Shown one piece after another: positions 1 to 9,282 of a stretch of 64,000 nt of DNA. This stretch comes from Streptomyces mexicanus (lineage in GTDB: Bacteria > Actinomycetota > Actinomycetes > Streptomycetales > Streptomycetaceae), in contig NZ_LR732544.1 in NCBI RefSeq assembly GCF_902506575.1, positions 5,364,365 through 5,428,364 of the forward strand, written 5' to 3'. How positions within the stretch are numbered: position 1 is the first letter of the stretch; each line of letters opens with the position of its first letter. The notes under the pieces are model-generated. The model was not told the origin of the DNA, searched no databases, and worked only from the letters and a program-made list of their open reading frames with translations. Both the position numbers and the translations under genes were made by a program.

Positions 1-90
1 TACTGGTGCTCGACGTGCCAGCGCGGCCCGCCCCCGCCGCCGGGCGCCCCGCGGATGTGGCGGGAGCGCCACCGCCGTACGCAGAAGTGA
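1..90 (+). CDS. Endonuclease VIII-like DNA glycosylase, C-terminal 29 codons (cut by window edge)
   Basis: Frame 1 from base 1 reads YWCSTCQRG…MWRERHRRTQK and then TGA at 88–90. This is the second half of the C-terminal zinc finger (CxxC) and the tail of an Fpg/Nei-family glycosylase. It is nearly identical to the end of the complete minus-strand glycosylase that stops at 230: I count 6 differences in the 90 aligned bases, and similarity carries on for about a dozen bases past the stop. The two genes are therefore convergent, with about 139 bp between their stops. The rest of this copy lies outside the window, so I cannot tell whether it is intact. A recent inverted duplication, gene conversion of 3' ends and a misassembly are all possible. 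Confidence 0.75.
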   Translation, partial: YWCSTCQRGPPPPPGAPRMWRERHRRTQK

Positions 91-229
91 CGCCTCGCGA
101 GGACCGCAGTCTCAGCTGCGTACTAGCGTCGTCCAATGAGCGGGCCGGTCCATCCTGCGCGGACTCGAACACCGCCCCGCCCTGCGGACGACGACAGTGG
201 GCCGGTGTGACCCGGATCCTGGCGAGGTG

Positions 230-1075
230 TCACTTCTGTGTACGGCGGTAGCGTTCCCGCCACATCTGCGGGGCGCCCGGCGGCGGGGCCGGGCCGCGCT
301 GGCACGTCGGGCACCAGTACGTGGGGCGCTCCTGGGTGCCGTCGCCCTGGTCGGCCACGCGGACGGAGGTGCCGCAGCGCAGACAAGGCCGGGGCGCGCG
401 GCCGTAGACGAACAGGTCCTGGTTGCGCAGGCCCGTGGTCCGGCGGACCATCCGGTCGCGGTTGGCCTCCAGGAGCCTCTTGGCGAGCGCGGGCAGCTGG
501 GCCGCCCGGTCGGCGGGCAGCGAGCCGACGGGGAGCCACGGGGTCACGCCGAGCAGGAAGCACAGCTCGCTCTTGTACACGTTGCCGATGCCGGCCAGGT
601 TGCGCTGGTCGAGCAGGGCCTCGCCGAGGGGGCGGGCGGGGTCGGCGAGCAGGTTGGCCAGCGCCCGGTCGGGGTCCCAGTCCGGGCCGAGCAGGTCCGG
701 GCCGAGGTGGCCGACGGTGCGGTCCTCCTGCGCGGTGCGCAGCAGGTCGAGCACCGGGAGGCGGTAGCCGACGGCGGCGCGGTCGGCGGTGGTGAGGACG
801 GCGCGGATCTGGTGGGCGGGGCCGCCCTTCCAGCGCTCACCGCTGCCGTACACCTTCCAGGCGCCCTCCATCCGCAGGTGGGAGTGCAGGGTCACACCGC
901 CCTCGATCCGCGTGAGCAGGTGTTTGCCGCGTGCGACGGTGTTCAGCACTCTCCGGCCGGCCAGGTCGACCGTGGCGTACTTCGGTACCCGGAAGTCGCT
1001 GCGGGTCAGCACCTTGCCCGCGAGGGCGTCGTGCAACCGCCTCGCGGTCTGCCAGACCGTGTCACCTTCGGGCAT
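230..1075 (-). CDS. nei: Fpg/Nei-family DNA glycosylase (endonuclease VIII, Nei2 type)
   Basis: A bifunctional base-excision repair enzyme of 281 aa, expected to remove oxidised pyrimidines and nick the abasic site. The protein begins MPEGDT. The Pro2 that becomes N-terminal after Met removal, and the Glu3 after it, are the family catalytic residues. The middle contains the H2TH region, and the C-terminus has a zinc finger with CLRC near 231–234 and CPTC near 255–258. The gene lies just downstream of the Lhr helicase gene on the same strand, with about 125 bp between them. The same lhr–nei neighbourhood is known in mycobacteria (Rv3296–Rv3297), which supports the Nei2 assignment and a shared repair role. 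A near-identical 3' end of a second copy faces it at bases 1–90. Confidence 0.93.
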   Translation of the reverse strand: MPEGDTVWQTARRLHDALAGKVLTRSDFRVPKYATVDLAGRRVLNTVARGKHLLTRIEGGVTLHSHLRMEGAWKVYGSGERWKGGPAHQIRAVLTTADRAAVGYRLPVLDLLRTAQEDRTVGHLGPDLLGPDWDPDRALANLLADPARPLGEALLDQRNLAGIGNVYKSELCFLLGVTPWLPVGSLPADRAAQLPALAKRLLEANRDRMVRRTTGLRNQDLFVYGRAPRPCLRCGTSVRVADQGDGTQERPTYWCPTCQRGPAPPPGAPQMWRERYRRTQK

Positions 1076-1199
1076 GCGTCAAGGGTGACACGCGGGCGAG
1101 CGGGCCCGCTTCCGGCATGCGTTCCGTCCTGTGTCTTGGCGGGTGCCGCCGTTCGTCCTGTGCGCCGTTCGTCTCGTCGTGTGCCGCCGTGCGTTGGTG

Positions 1200-4100
1200 T
1201 CAGGCGCGCAGGCGCAGGCCGCGCGGGGTGGCGATGAAGCCGGCTTCTTCCAGGAGCGTGCCGAGAGGGGACGTCAGCGCCGAGGCGCCGTTGATCTTCT
1301 CCACCGTGACCGTGCCGAGGGAGCCGGCGCGGGCGGCGGCCGCCAGTGCCTCGGCGGCGGCACGCAGGCGGGCGTCGTCACCGGCCGCGGTGTCCGCATC
1401 CGTGGGCCAGGCCAGCAGGGTCTTGCCGCCGCGTTCCATGTACAGGGTCAGCTCACCGGCCACGAGCACCACCAGGGAGCCCGCCTTGCGGCCCGGCTTG
1501 TGCCCGGCGCCGGTCGGCGGATCGGGCCAGGGCAGGGCGGCGCCGTAGGCGTTCGCGGGGTCGGCGGCGGCCAGGACGACCGCCCGGGAGTCCGCGGAGC
1601 CGGTACGGCCGCGGCGGTCGGCGGTGCCCGGGCCGGTGGGGTACGGGAAGGCCGCCGCACCGCCTCTGGGGCCGCCGTAGCCCGGGGAGGCGAAGTCCTG
1701 GGGGGAGACGTAGTCGCCCGGCGAGGGGCGGTCCGGGGCCGGCCAGTCCTGCTCGCCGCCGTGCCCGGGCGCGCCGGTGATGTCGAACGCGTCGGCCGGG
1801 CCGTAAGGCGCGGGCCCGGCGGAGGCGTGCGGTGGGCCGAAGCCGTCCGGGCCGGTGCCGGAACCCGGGCCGAGCCCCGCGCCGGGCAGGCCTTCGCCGC
1901 GTTCCCGGGCATTCGCCACGGCGCGCAGCCGGTCGACCGCGCCGTCCATCGCGAACTGGGCGGCGCCCAGCCCCTCCACCACGTATCCCCGGCGGGCCTG
2001 GCCGCTCTCCTCGAAGGCGGACAGCACCCGGTACACGGCCGAGAAGCCGCCCTCGACGCCCTCCGCGGACACCGCGCCGCGGGTGACCACGCCGTGCCGG
2101 TCGAGGAGGGTGCGGGCCAGGGCGTGCGCGCGCACGGTGGTGTCGGTCTCCCGGGCGGGCAGCAGGGACCAGCGGCCGGCGACGGTCGGCGGGCCGCTGC
2201 GGGAGGCGGGGCGGGCGGCCGCCGTCAACGAGCCGTAACGTCCGCGCGGGGCGGCGCGTTTGGCCCGGTGCGCCGTGGAACCGGCGGGGCGGCCCGAGCC
2301 CAGCAGGGCGCGCATCGGGGCGAGCGTGTCGTTGGTGAGCCGCCCGGACCAGGCCAGGTCCCACAGGGCGTCGGCGAGTTGCGGGTCGGTGGCCTCGGGG
2401 TGGGTGCTCGCCCGGACCTGGTCGGCGATCTGACGGAAGAACAGGCCGTAGCCGCCGGAGAGGGTGTCCAGCACCGACTGGTGCAGCGCGGTCAGCTCCA
2501 GCGGCAGCGGCGGGGGCAGCAGCAGCGGGGGGGCATCCGCGCGGGACAGCGGGATCCAGCCGTCCCTGCCGGGCAGTGCGCCCGCGCCCGCCCACACCAC
2601 CGCGCCGGCCGCGGTGAGTTCGTCGAGCATCGCGGGGGTGTAGTCGGACACCCGGGAGGGCAGGACCAGCTTCTCCAGGGCGGAGGCGGGCACGGACGCG
2701 CCCTGCAACTGCTCCACGGCGCGCACCAGTCCGTCCACGCCCCGCAGGCCGTGCCCCTTGCCGAGGTGCTGCCACTGGGGCAGGAACTGGGCGAGCGCGG
2801 GCGGCGGCACCGGCTCCATCTCGTGCCGCAGCGCGGCCAGCGACCGCCGCCGCAGCCGGCGCAGCACCGCCGCGTCGCACCACTCCTGGCCGCTGCCCGC
2901 CGGATGGAACTCGCCCTGGACGAGACGGCCGCCGGCCGCGAGGCGGTGCAGCGCGCCCTCGGTGACCGCCACGCCCAGCCCGAACCGGGCCGCCGCCATG
3001 GCCGAGGTGAACGGGCCGTGGGTGCGGGCGTACCGGGCCAGAAGGTCGCCCAGGGGGTCCTTGACCGGTTCGGTGAAGGCCTCCGGGACGCCGACCGGCA
3101 GGGCCGTGCCGAGCGCGTCGCGCAGGCGGCCGGCGTCCTCGATCGCGGCCCAGTGGTCGGCGCCGGCGATCCGCACCCGGATGGCCCGGCGGGCACCGGC
3201 CAGCTCCTGCGCCCAGCCGGCCTCAGCGCCCCGCTCGGCCAGTTCGGCGTCGGTGAGCGGGCCCAGCACCCGCAGGACGTCCGCGACGCCCTCGACGTCC
3301 TTGACGCGGCGGTCCTCGGTCAGCCACTGCAGCTCCCGCTCCAGCTCGACCAGCACCTCCGCGTCCAGCAGTTCGCGCAGCTCCGCCTGGCCCAGCAGCT
3401 CGGCCAGCAGCCGCGAGTCCAGGGACAGGGCGGCCGCGCGGCGCTCGGCGAGCGGGGAGTCCCCCTCGTACAGGAACTGGGCGACGTACCCGAAGAGCAG
3501 CGACCGCGCGAAGGGGGACGGCTCCGGGGTGGTGACCTCCACCAGGCGGACCTTGCGGGACTCGATGTCCCCCATCAGCTCCACCAGGCCGGGGACGTCG
3601 AAGACGTCCTGCAGGCACTCGCGGACCGCCTCCAGGACGATCGGGAAGGAACCGAACTCGCTCGCCACCTGCAGCAGTTGCGCGGCGCGCTGGCGCTGCT
3701 GCCACAGCGGGGTGCGCTTGCCCGGGTTGCGGCGCGGCAGCAGCAGCGCCCGGGCCGCGCACTCGCGGAAGCGGGCGGCGAACAGGGCCGAGCCGCCGAC
3801 CTGGTCGGTGACGATCTGGTCGATCTCCCCCTTGTCGAAGGCGACGTCCGCCGCGCCGATCGGTGCCTGCTCCGCGTCGTACTCCAGGCCGCCCTTCACG
3901 GGGTCCTCACCGAGCAGGTCCAGGCCCATCAGGTCGGCGTCGGGCAGACGCAGCACGATGCCGTCGTCGGCGTGCATGACCTGGGCGTCCATGCCGTACC
4001 GCTCCGAGAGGCGGGCGCCGAGCGCCAGCGCCCAGGGGGCGTGCACCTGTGCGCCGAAGGGGGAGTGCACCACGACCCGCCAGTCGCCCAGCTCGTCGCG

Positions 4101-6140
4101 GAAGCGCTCCACCAGGATCGTCCGGTCGTCGGGGCCGTGACCGCAGGCCTCGCGCTGCTCCTTCAGATACGACAGGACGTTGTCCGCCGCCCACGCGTCC
4201 AGGCCGGCCGCGAGCAGCCTGAGCCGGGCGTCCTCCTCGGGCAGGGAGCCGACCTCGCGCAGGAACGCGCCCACCGCCCGGCCCAGCTCCAGCGGGCGGC
4301 CCAGCTGGTCGCCCTTCCAGAACGGCAGCCGGCCCGGCACGCCCGGCGCGGGGGAGACCAGGACCCGGTCGCGGGTGATGTCCTCGATCCGCCAGGAGGT
4401 GGTGCCGAGCGTGAACACGTCACCGACCCGGGACTCGTACACCATCTCCTCGTCCAGCTCGCCGACCCGGCCGCCGCCCTTCTTCGGGTCGGCGCCGGCG
4501 CGGAACACGCCGAACAGGCCGCGGTCGGGGATCGTGCCCCCGGACGTGACGGCCAGGCGCTGCGCGCCGGGGCGGCCGGTGACCGTGCCGGCGATCCGGT
4601 CCCACACCACGCGCGGGCGCAGCTCCGCGAACGCGTCGGACGGGTAGCGGCCGGCGAGCATGTCGAGCACGGCTGTGAACGCCGACTCCGGCAGTGACGC
4701 GAACGGCGCCGCCCGGCGCACCACGGCTAGCAGGTCGTCCACCTGCCAGGTGTCCATCGCGGTCATCGCCACGAGCTGCTGGGCGAGGACGTCCAGCGGG
4801 TTGGCGGGCACCCGCAGGGACTCGATGGCGCCCGTGCGCATCCGCTCGGTGACCACCGCCGCCTGCACCAGGTCGCCCCGGTACTTGGGGAAGACCACCC
4901 CGGTGGACACCGCACCCACCTGGTGGCCCGCGCGGCCCACGCGCTGCAGGCCGGAGGCCACCGAGGGCGGGGACTCGACCTGGACCACCAGGTCCACGGC
5001 ACCCATGTCGATGCCCAGCTCCAGGCTGGAGGTGGCCACCACCGCCGGCAGGCGCCCGGCCTTCAGGTCCTCCTCCACCAGGGCGCGCTGCTCCTTGGAG
5101 ACCGAGCCGTGGTGGGCGCGGGCGATGACCGCGGGCGCGCCGTGCGCCGCGCCCGAGCCGCCCATCAGCTGGGCCGGGGAGTGGTGCTCGTCCAGGGATT
5201 CGCCGGTCGCCCGCTCGTAGGCGATCTCGTTGAGCCGGTTGCACAGGCGCTCGGCGAGCCGGCGCGAGTTGGCGAACACGATCGTGGAGCGGTGGGCCTG
5301 CACCAGGTCGGTGATGCGCTCCTCCACGTGCGGCCAGATCGAGGGCCGCTCGGCGCCCTCGCCGCCGTCGGTGGCCGGGGAGCCGCCGAGTTCCCCCAGG
5401 TCCTCGACCGGGACGACGACCGACAGGTCGAACTCCTTGCCGGAGGCCGGCTGCACGATCTCCACCTTGCGACGCGGCGAGAGATAGCGGGCGATCTCGT
5501 CGACCGGGCGGACGGTGGCGGACAGCCCGATGCGGCGGGCCGGCTTCGGCAGCAGCTCGTCCAGCCGCTCCAGGGACAGCGCGAGATGGGCGCCGCGCTT
5601 GGTGCCCGCCACCGCGTGCACCTCGTCCAGGATCACCGTCTCGATCCCGGTCAGCGCATCGCGCGTGGACGACGTCAGCATCAGGAACAGCGACTCGGGC
5701 GTGGTGATCAGGATGTCCGGCGGGCGGGTGGCCAGGGCGCGCCGCTCGGCGGCCGGAGTGTCGCCGGAGCGGATGCCGACCTTCACCTCCGGCTCGGGCA
5801 GGCCGAGGCGGACGGCTTCCTGGCGGATGCCGGTCAGGGGGCTGCGCAGGTTGCGCTCCACGTCGACGGCCAGGGCCTTGAGCGGGGAGACGTACAGCAC
5901 CCGGCAGCGCTTCTTCGGGTCGGCCGGGGGCGGGGTGGAGGCCAGCTGGTCCAGGGCGGCGAGGAAGGCGGCCAGGGTCTTGCCGGAGCCGGTCGGCGCG
6001 ACCACGAGCACGTCCGAGCCCTCGGCGATCGCCTGCCACGCCCCCGCCTGGGCCGCGGTGGGCGCGGAGAAGGCCCCCGTGAACCAGCCGCGGGTCGCGG
6101 GGGAGAAGCCGTCGAGGGCCCGATGTGCATCGCTGACCAT
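1200..6140 (-). CDS. lhr: Lhr-type large ATP-dependent DNA helicase
   Basis: A superfamily-2 3'→5' helicase linked to DNA repair in actinobacteria, about 1,646 aa. Visible motifs are Walker A APTGSGKT (near 48–55), the DEVH box (near 172–175), SAT in motif III and QRVGRAGH in motif VI (near 399–406). A long C-terminal Lhr core with a winged-helix/beta region follows. I chose the ATG at 6138–6140 (MVSDAHRALDGF) because homology to the helicase N-terminus starts there; the frame stays open to an ATG at 6251, which would run into the divergent AraC start. Near the C-terminus (about 1,590–1,920) is a Gly/Pro/Ala-rich low-complexity stretch of roughly 100 residues that looks lineage-specific. The Nei glycosylase gene is immediately downstream. 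Confidence 0.94.
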   Translation of the reverse strand: MVSDAHRALDGFSPATRGWFTGAFSAPTAAQAGAWQAIAEGSDVLVVAPTGSGKTLAAFLAALDQLASTPPPADPKKRCRVLYVSPLKALAVDVERNLRSPLTGIRQEAVRLGLPEPEVKVGIRSGDTPAAERRALATRPPDILITTPESLFLMLTSSTRDALTGIETVILDEVHAVAGTKRGAHLALSLERLDELLPKPARRIGLSATVRPVDEIARYLSPRRKVEIVQPASGKEFDLSVVVPVEDLGELGGSPATDGGEGAERPSIWPHVEERITDLVQAHRSTIVFANSRRLAERLCNRLNEIAYERATGESLDEHHSPAQLMGGSGAAHGAPAVIARAHHGSVSKEQRALVEEDLKAGRLPAVVATSSLELGIDMGAVDLVVQVESPPSVASGLQRVGRAGHQVGAVSTGVVFPKYRGDLVQAAVVTERMRTGAIESLRVPANPLDVLAQQLVAMTAMDTWQVDDLLAVVRRAAPFASLPESAFTAVLDMLAGRYPSDAFAELRPRVVWDRIAGTVTGRPGAQRLAVTSGGTIPDRGLFGVFRAGADPKKGGGRVGELDEEMVYESRVGDVFTLGTTSWRIEDITRDRVLVSPAPGVPGRLPFWKGDQLGRPLELGRAVGAFLREVGSLPEEDARLRLLAAGLDAWAADNVLSYLKEQREACGHGPDDRTILVERFRDELGDWRVVVHSPFGAQVHAPWALALGARLSERYGMDAQVMHADDGIVLRLPDADLMGLDLLGEDPVKGGLEYDAEQAPIGAADVAFDKGEIDQIVTDQVGGSALFAARFRECAARALLLPRRNPGKRTPLWQQRQRAAQLLQVASEFGSFPIVLEAVRECLQDVFDVPGLVELMGDIESRKVRLVEVTTPEPSPFARSLLFGYVAQFLYEGDSPLAERRAAALSLDSRLLAELLGQAELRELLDAEVLVELERELQWLTEDRRVKDVEGVADVLRVLGPLTDAELAERGAEAGWAQELAGARRAIRVRIAGADHWAAIEDAGRLRDALGTALPVGVPEAFTEPVKDPLGDLLARYARTHGPFTSAMAAARFGLGVAVTEGALHRLAAGGRLVQGEFHPAGSGQEWCDAAVLRRLRRRSLAALRHEMEPVPPPALAQFLPQWQHLGKGHGLRGVDGLVRAVEQLQGASVPASALEKLVLPSRVSDYTPAMLDELTAAGAVVWAGAGALPGRDGWIPLSRADAPPLLLPPPLPLELTALHQSVLDTLSGGYGLFFRQIADQVRASTHPEATDPQLADALWDLAWSGRLTNDTLAPMRALLGSGRPAGSTAHRAKRAAPRGRYGSLTAAARPASRSGPPTVAGRWSLLPARETDTTVRAHALARTLLDRHGVVTRGAVSAEGVEGGFSAVYRVLSAFEESGQARRGYVVEGLGAAQFAMDGAVDRLRAVANARERGEGLPGAGLGPGSGTGPDGFGPPHASAGPAPYGPADAFDITGAPGHGGEQDWPAPDRPSPGDYVSPQDFASPGYGGPRGGAAAFPYPTGPGTADRRGRTGSADSRAVVLAAADPANAYGAALPWPDPPTGAGHKPGRKAGSLVVLVAGELTLYMERGGKTLLAWPTDADTAAGDDARLRAAAEALAAAARAGSLGTVTVEKINGASALTSPLGTLLEEAGFIATPRGLRLRA

Positions 6141-6249
6141 GCGTCCATCGTGCACCCGGCCACTGACAATCCGGTCCACATCACCTCTCGCACCCACGCT
6201 GACCTGGTCTTCTTCCAGGACCGGCGCGGTTGTGCCGGAGAATGGGCCC

Positions 6250-7254
6250 ATGGCGGGATCAGGTCAGGAGCGCGCACGGCACTGGCAGTACGAGGAACTT
6301 CCCGGGGTCGACCTGCTGCGGGCCCGATATGTCCGCAAGGCGTTCACGCGCCACACCCACGAGCACTTCGTGATCGCCGCCATCGCCGAGGGCGTGGAGG
6401 TGTTCGACCACCGCGGAGGCGACCAGTACGCCGGCCCGGGGACCCTGGCGCTGATCAATCCCGACACGCCGCACACGGGCCGGGCGGGAGTGCCCGAGGG
6501 ATGGCGCTACGGGGCCGTCTACCCGGCGCCGGACCTGGTCGCGGAGATCGCCGCCGAGACCACCGGCATCCGCGGGACGCCGGGGTTCGTCAGCCCGGTC
6601 CTCGACGATCCCTACGCCGCGGCGCTCGTGCACCAGGTGTTGCGGGCCGCCGACGAGGGCAACGCACTGGCCGCCGACACGCTGCTGCGGGTCGCCGTGA
6701 CCCGGCTGCTGCGGTTGAACGGCGGGCCGCTGCCACGGCGCGAGGTGCGCACGGCCGGCGCGCGGATCGCGGCACGCGCCCGTGCCGTCCTCGAGGAGCG
6801 CATGACCGAGCCGCCGACCCTGGAGCGGCTGGCCGCCGATCTCGGGACGAGCCCCTTCGCGCTGCTGCGGGCCTTCCGCGGTGTCTACGGGATGCCGCCG
6901 CACACCTGGCTCACCGACGCCCGGGTGCGCCGGGCCCGGCAGCTGCTGGACGAGGGCACCACCCCGGCTCAGGCCGCCGCGGCCGTCGGGTTCACCGATC
7001 AGTCGCACCTGAGCCGGCACTTCTCCCGGATCGTGGGCGTCCCGCCCGGCGCCTACCGGCGCGAGCGCAAGAACGTACAAGACGCGAGGTCGCGACTGCT
7101 CCTACCGTCCGGGGCGTGGCAGAAGAAACAGCTCTCGCAGACATACGCGCCGGCGCCGGGCAGGCCGGTGCCGACAAGCCCGACGCCGCCGTCGTCCGGG
7201 ACGCCCTCGGGGTCGGCGTCGCGGTGGGACTGTCCGGGTTCGCCTTCGGGGTGA
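6250..7254 (+). CDS. AraC-family transcriptional regulator with cupin sensor
   Basis: A 334-aa DNA-binding regulator. The N-terminus has an AraC-type cupin (HTHEHFVIAAI and NPDTPHTG are visible) and the C-terminal third has the double helix-turn-helix with GFTDQSHLSRHFSR and GVPPGAYRRER. The start is the ATG at 6250; an ATG in another frame lies 8 bases upstream. The gene is divergent from lhr and directly upstream of azlC on the same strand, so it probably controls the exporter pair. The HTH ends near residue 275, but the frame runs on as a Pro/Ser-rich tail that overlaps the first ~139 bp of azlC in another frame. Such an overlap is unusual. The tail may be a true extension or the result of a small indel that removed the normal stop. 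Confidence 0.88.
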   Translation: MAGSGQERARHWQYEELPGVDLLRARYVRKAFTRHTHEHFVIAAIAEGVEVFDHRGGDQYAGPGTLALINPDTPHTGRAGVPEGWRYGAVYPAPDLVAEIAAETTGIRGTPGFVSPVLDDPYAAALVHQVLRAADEGNALAADTLLRVAVTRLLRLNGGPLPRREVRTAGARIAARARAVLEERMTEPPTLERLAADLGTSPFALLRAFRGVYGMPPHTWLTDARVRRARQLLDEGTTPAQAAAAVGFTDQSHLSRHFSRIVGVPPGAYRRERKNVQDARSRLLLPSGAWQKKQLSQTYAPAPGRPVPTSPTPPSSGTPSGSASRWDCPGSPSG

Positions 7255-7946
7255 CCTCGGCCGGCAGCGGACTGACGCTGTTGCAGACCTGTGCGCTCAG
7301 CCTGCTGGTGTTCACCGGGGCGTCCCAGTTCGCGCTCGTGGGGGCGCTGGCGGCCGGGGGCAACCCGTTCACGGCGGCCGCGGGCGCGTTCTTCCTGGGC
7401 GTGCGCAACGCCTTCTACGGGCTGCGCCTGTCGCAGCTGCTGGCCCTGCCGCGCGGACTGCGGCCGATGGCCGCCCAGTGGGTCATCGACGAGACCACCG
7501 CGGTGACCCTCGCGCAGCCCACCCGGCGCAGCGCGCGGATCGGCTTCACCGTCACCGGGGCCACCCTCTACGGGCTGTGGAACCTCACCACGCTGCTGGG
7601 CGCACTGGGCGCCAGGGCCCTCGGGGACACCGACACCTGGGGACTGGACGCGGCCGGACCCGCCGTGTTCCTCGCCCTGCTCGCGCCCATGCTCACGACC
7701 TCCACCGAGCGCGTCGTCGCCGCGCTCGCCGTGCTCCTCGGGCTCGGGCTGCTGCCCGTGCTGCCGGCCGGCGTGCCGGTCCTCGCGGCGGCGCTCGCCG
7801 CGCCGGCCGTGCTGTACCTGGCGGGCCGCCGCACGCGAGGCGCCCGCGGCAGCGATGAAAGCCCGGGTGAACGAGTGGACGACACAGCGACGGCCCACGA
7901 CGTACGGGGACGCGTCCGGGGCGGCGCAGGGGAGGAAGACCGTTGA
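7116..7946 (+). CDS. azlC: AzlC-family branched-chain amino acid exporter, large subunit
   Basis: An inner-membrane protein of 276 aa in the AzlC/BrnF family, which with the small AzlD/BrnE subunit exports branched-chain amino acids. Several hydrophobic helices are visible, along with family signatures such as VFTGASQFALVG near the N-terminus, FFLGVRNAFYGL and AAQWVIDETTAVT. The start is a GTG at 7116 (protein begins VAEETALADIR). It lies inside the 3' end of the araC-type gene in another frame, so the two are probably co-transcribed. The stop TGA overlaps the TTG start of azlD by three bases, indicating translational coupling of the subunits. The final ~30 residues are polar and poorly conserved-looking. 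Confidence 0.9.
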   Translation: MAEETALADIRAGAGQAGADKPDAAVVRDALGVGVAVGLSGFAFGVTSAGSGLTLLQTCALSLLVFTGASQFALVGALAAGGNPFTAAAGAFFLGVRNAFYGLRLSQLLALPRGLRPMAAQWVIDETTAVTLAQPTRRSARIGFTVTGATLYGLWNLTTLLGALGARALGDTDTWGLDAAGPAVFLALLAPMLTTSTERVVAALAVLLGLGLLPVLPAGVPVLAAALAAPAVLYLAGRRTRGARGSDESPGERVDDTATAHDVRGRVRGGAGEEDR

Positions 7947-8251
7947 ACGTCTGGATCGCGATCGGCGTGACCGCCGTCGGCTGCTACGCCGTCAAGCTCG
8001 CCGGGCTGCTCGTGCCGGCCGGCGTCCTGGAGAAGCCCCTGGTCAAGCGGCTCGCCGCGCTGCTCCCGGTGGCCCTGCTCGCCGCCCTGACCGCCCAGCA
8101 GACCTTCGCCGACGGGCAGGATCTCGTCCTGGACGCGCGGGCGGCCGGGCTCGCGGCCGCCGCCGTGGCGCTGGTGCTGCGGGCGCCGTTCCTGCTGGTC
8201 GTGGCCGCGGCCGTGGTGGTCACGGCGGGGGGGCGTGCGCTGGGCGGGTGA
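7943..8251 (+). CDS. azlD: AzlD-family branched-chain amino acid exporter, small subunit
   Basis: A small membrane protein of 102 aa with about four hydrophobic helices, the AzlD/BrnE partner of AzlC. It begins at TTG 7943 (NVWIAIGVTAVGCYAVKL). The start overlaps the azlC stop and is preceded by a strong GGGGAGGA ribosome-binding site at about 7930–7936, which decides the TTG start. Conserved features are LLPVALLAALTAQQTF and the C-terminal hydrophobic helices. The azlC–azlD pairing makes the assignment secure. Confidence 0.9.
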   Translation: MNVWIAIGVTAVGCYAVKLAGLLVPAGVLEKPLVKRLAALLPVALLAALTAQQTFADGQDLVLDARAAGLAAAAVALVLRAPFLLVVAAAVVVTAGGRALGG

Positions 8252-8337
8252 GCGCGCGACGGGTCGGTGAGCGTACGCCCCGGTGCGCTGTGGTGCTCCG
8301 CGCGCCCGCGCGTGGGAGCGTGGTCCCGCTGGCCTCC

Positions 8338-9282
8338 TCAGGCGATGGCGCGGCCGTACGCCCGCAGGGTGCGCAGGGCCTCGATCGTCACCATGGGGCG
8401 TGCCTCCAGCGCCGTGCCGGGGGCCCACTGGCGCCAGGCGACCGGCCAGCCGCCGTCCTCCTGCTGCCGGCTCGCCAGGAAGTCCAGGGAACGGCCGATC
8501 TCCTCGTCCGTGAACCACGCGCGCGCGAGGGAGTGCGGCGTGGCGGCGAAGTCGTGCGGGAAATGGTGCTCGCCGGGGGCGTAACCGGGCGCGACCGGCC
8601 AGGACTCCCGGAGGTCGGGGTCCAGCACCGCGAGGCGCTGCTCGCGGACCAGACGGCCGAGCCGCTCGGCGGCCGCCTGCGCGCGCGAGCGGTCGGGCGC
8701 GGCGTCCAGGAAGGCGACGGCGGCCTCCACCTCGTAGGGGTGGGTCGCCTCCAGCGCCTCGATGCGCTGCCAGCAGAAGTCGGTCGCCCGGAAGAGCCAC
8801 GCGTGCCACACCTGGTTGCGGTGCAGCAGACCCACCACCGGGCCGGTGGCCAGGAGCGAGCCCGGCGGATCGTCCACGACGGGCACGAAGGGCGCCGCCG
8901 GATAGCCGCGCTGAGCGGGGTGGACCGCGGGCAGGGCGCCGTCCGCGGTGGTGACCGAGGTCAGGTAGCGGCACACCCGCTCCGCCCGCTGCCCGCCGCA
9001 CCGGCCGATGGCGTCCAGCACCCGCAGCGCGCGGGCCGTGTGCAACGGCTGGCTGACGGGGCCGCGCAGGTCCGGCTCGAGGGCGTGGCCGTACCCGAAG
9101 TCGTCGTTGCGGTAGGCGTCCAGCGCGGTTTCCACCGGGTCGGCGGCGCCGTCCAGGAAGTGGTACGCGAACAGCCGCTGCTCCAGCACACGCGCGGTCA
9201 GCCACACGAAGTGCTCGGCCCGCTGCAGCGGGGAGGGCGCCGCGGACGGCGGGGAAGAGGGGCAAGCTCCTGTCTCGGCCAT
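8338..9282 (-). CDS. Prenyltransferase/terpene-cyclase-fold repeat protein, function unknown
   Basis: About 314 aa, beginning MAETGACPSSPP at 9282; an in-frame start ten codons upstream (9312) is possible. The sequence contains repeated helical motifs with QxDGGW-like units (RQQEDGGWPVAW near the C-terminus) and a Trp/His-rich centre, which resembles the alpha/alpha-barrel fold of prenyltransferase and squalene-cyclase repeat proteins. I see no DDxD-type cyclase motif, so catalysis is not shown. It is convergent with azlD and divergent from the DUF3046 gene. It belongs to a widespread Streptomyces hypothetical family; no role can be assigned from context. Confidence 0.78.
   Translation of the reverse strand: MAETGACPSSPPSAAPSPLQRAEHFVWLTARVLEQRLFAYHFLDGAADPVETALDAYRNDDFGYGHALEPDLRGPVSQPLHTARALRVLDAIGRCGGQRAERVCRYLTSVTTADGALPAVHPAQRGYPAAPFVPVVDDPPGSLLATGPVVGLLHRNQVWHAWLFRATDFCWQRIEALEATHPYEVEAAVAFLDAAPDRSRAQAAAERLGRLVREQRLAVLDPDLRESWPVAPGYAPGEHHFPHDFAATPHSLARAWFTDEEIGRSLDFLASRQQEDGGWPVAWRQWAPGTALEARPMVTIEALRTLRAYGRAIA

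Noticed and set aside
1131-4697. Very long plus-strand open frame (over 1,100 codons) opposite lhr
   Set aside because: A shadow of the GC-rich lhr gene on the other strand; composition is Gly/Ala/Arg/Gln-rich without any domain, while lhr has clear helicase motifs.
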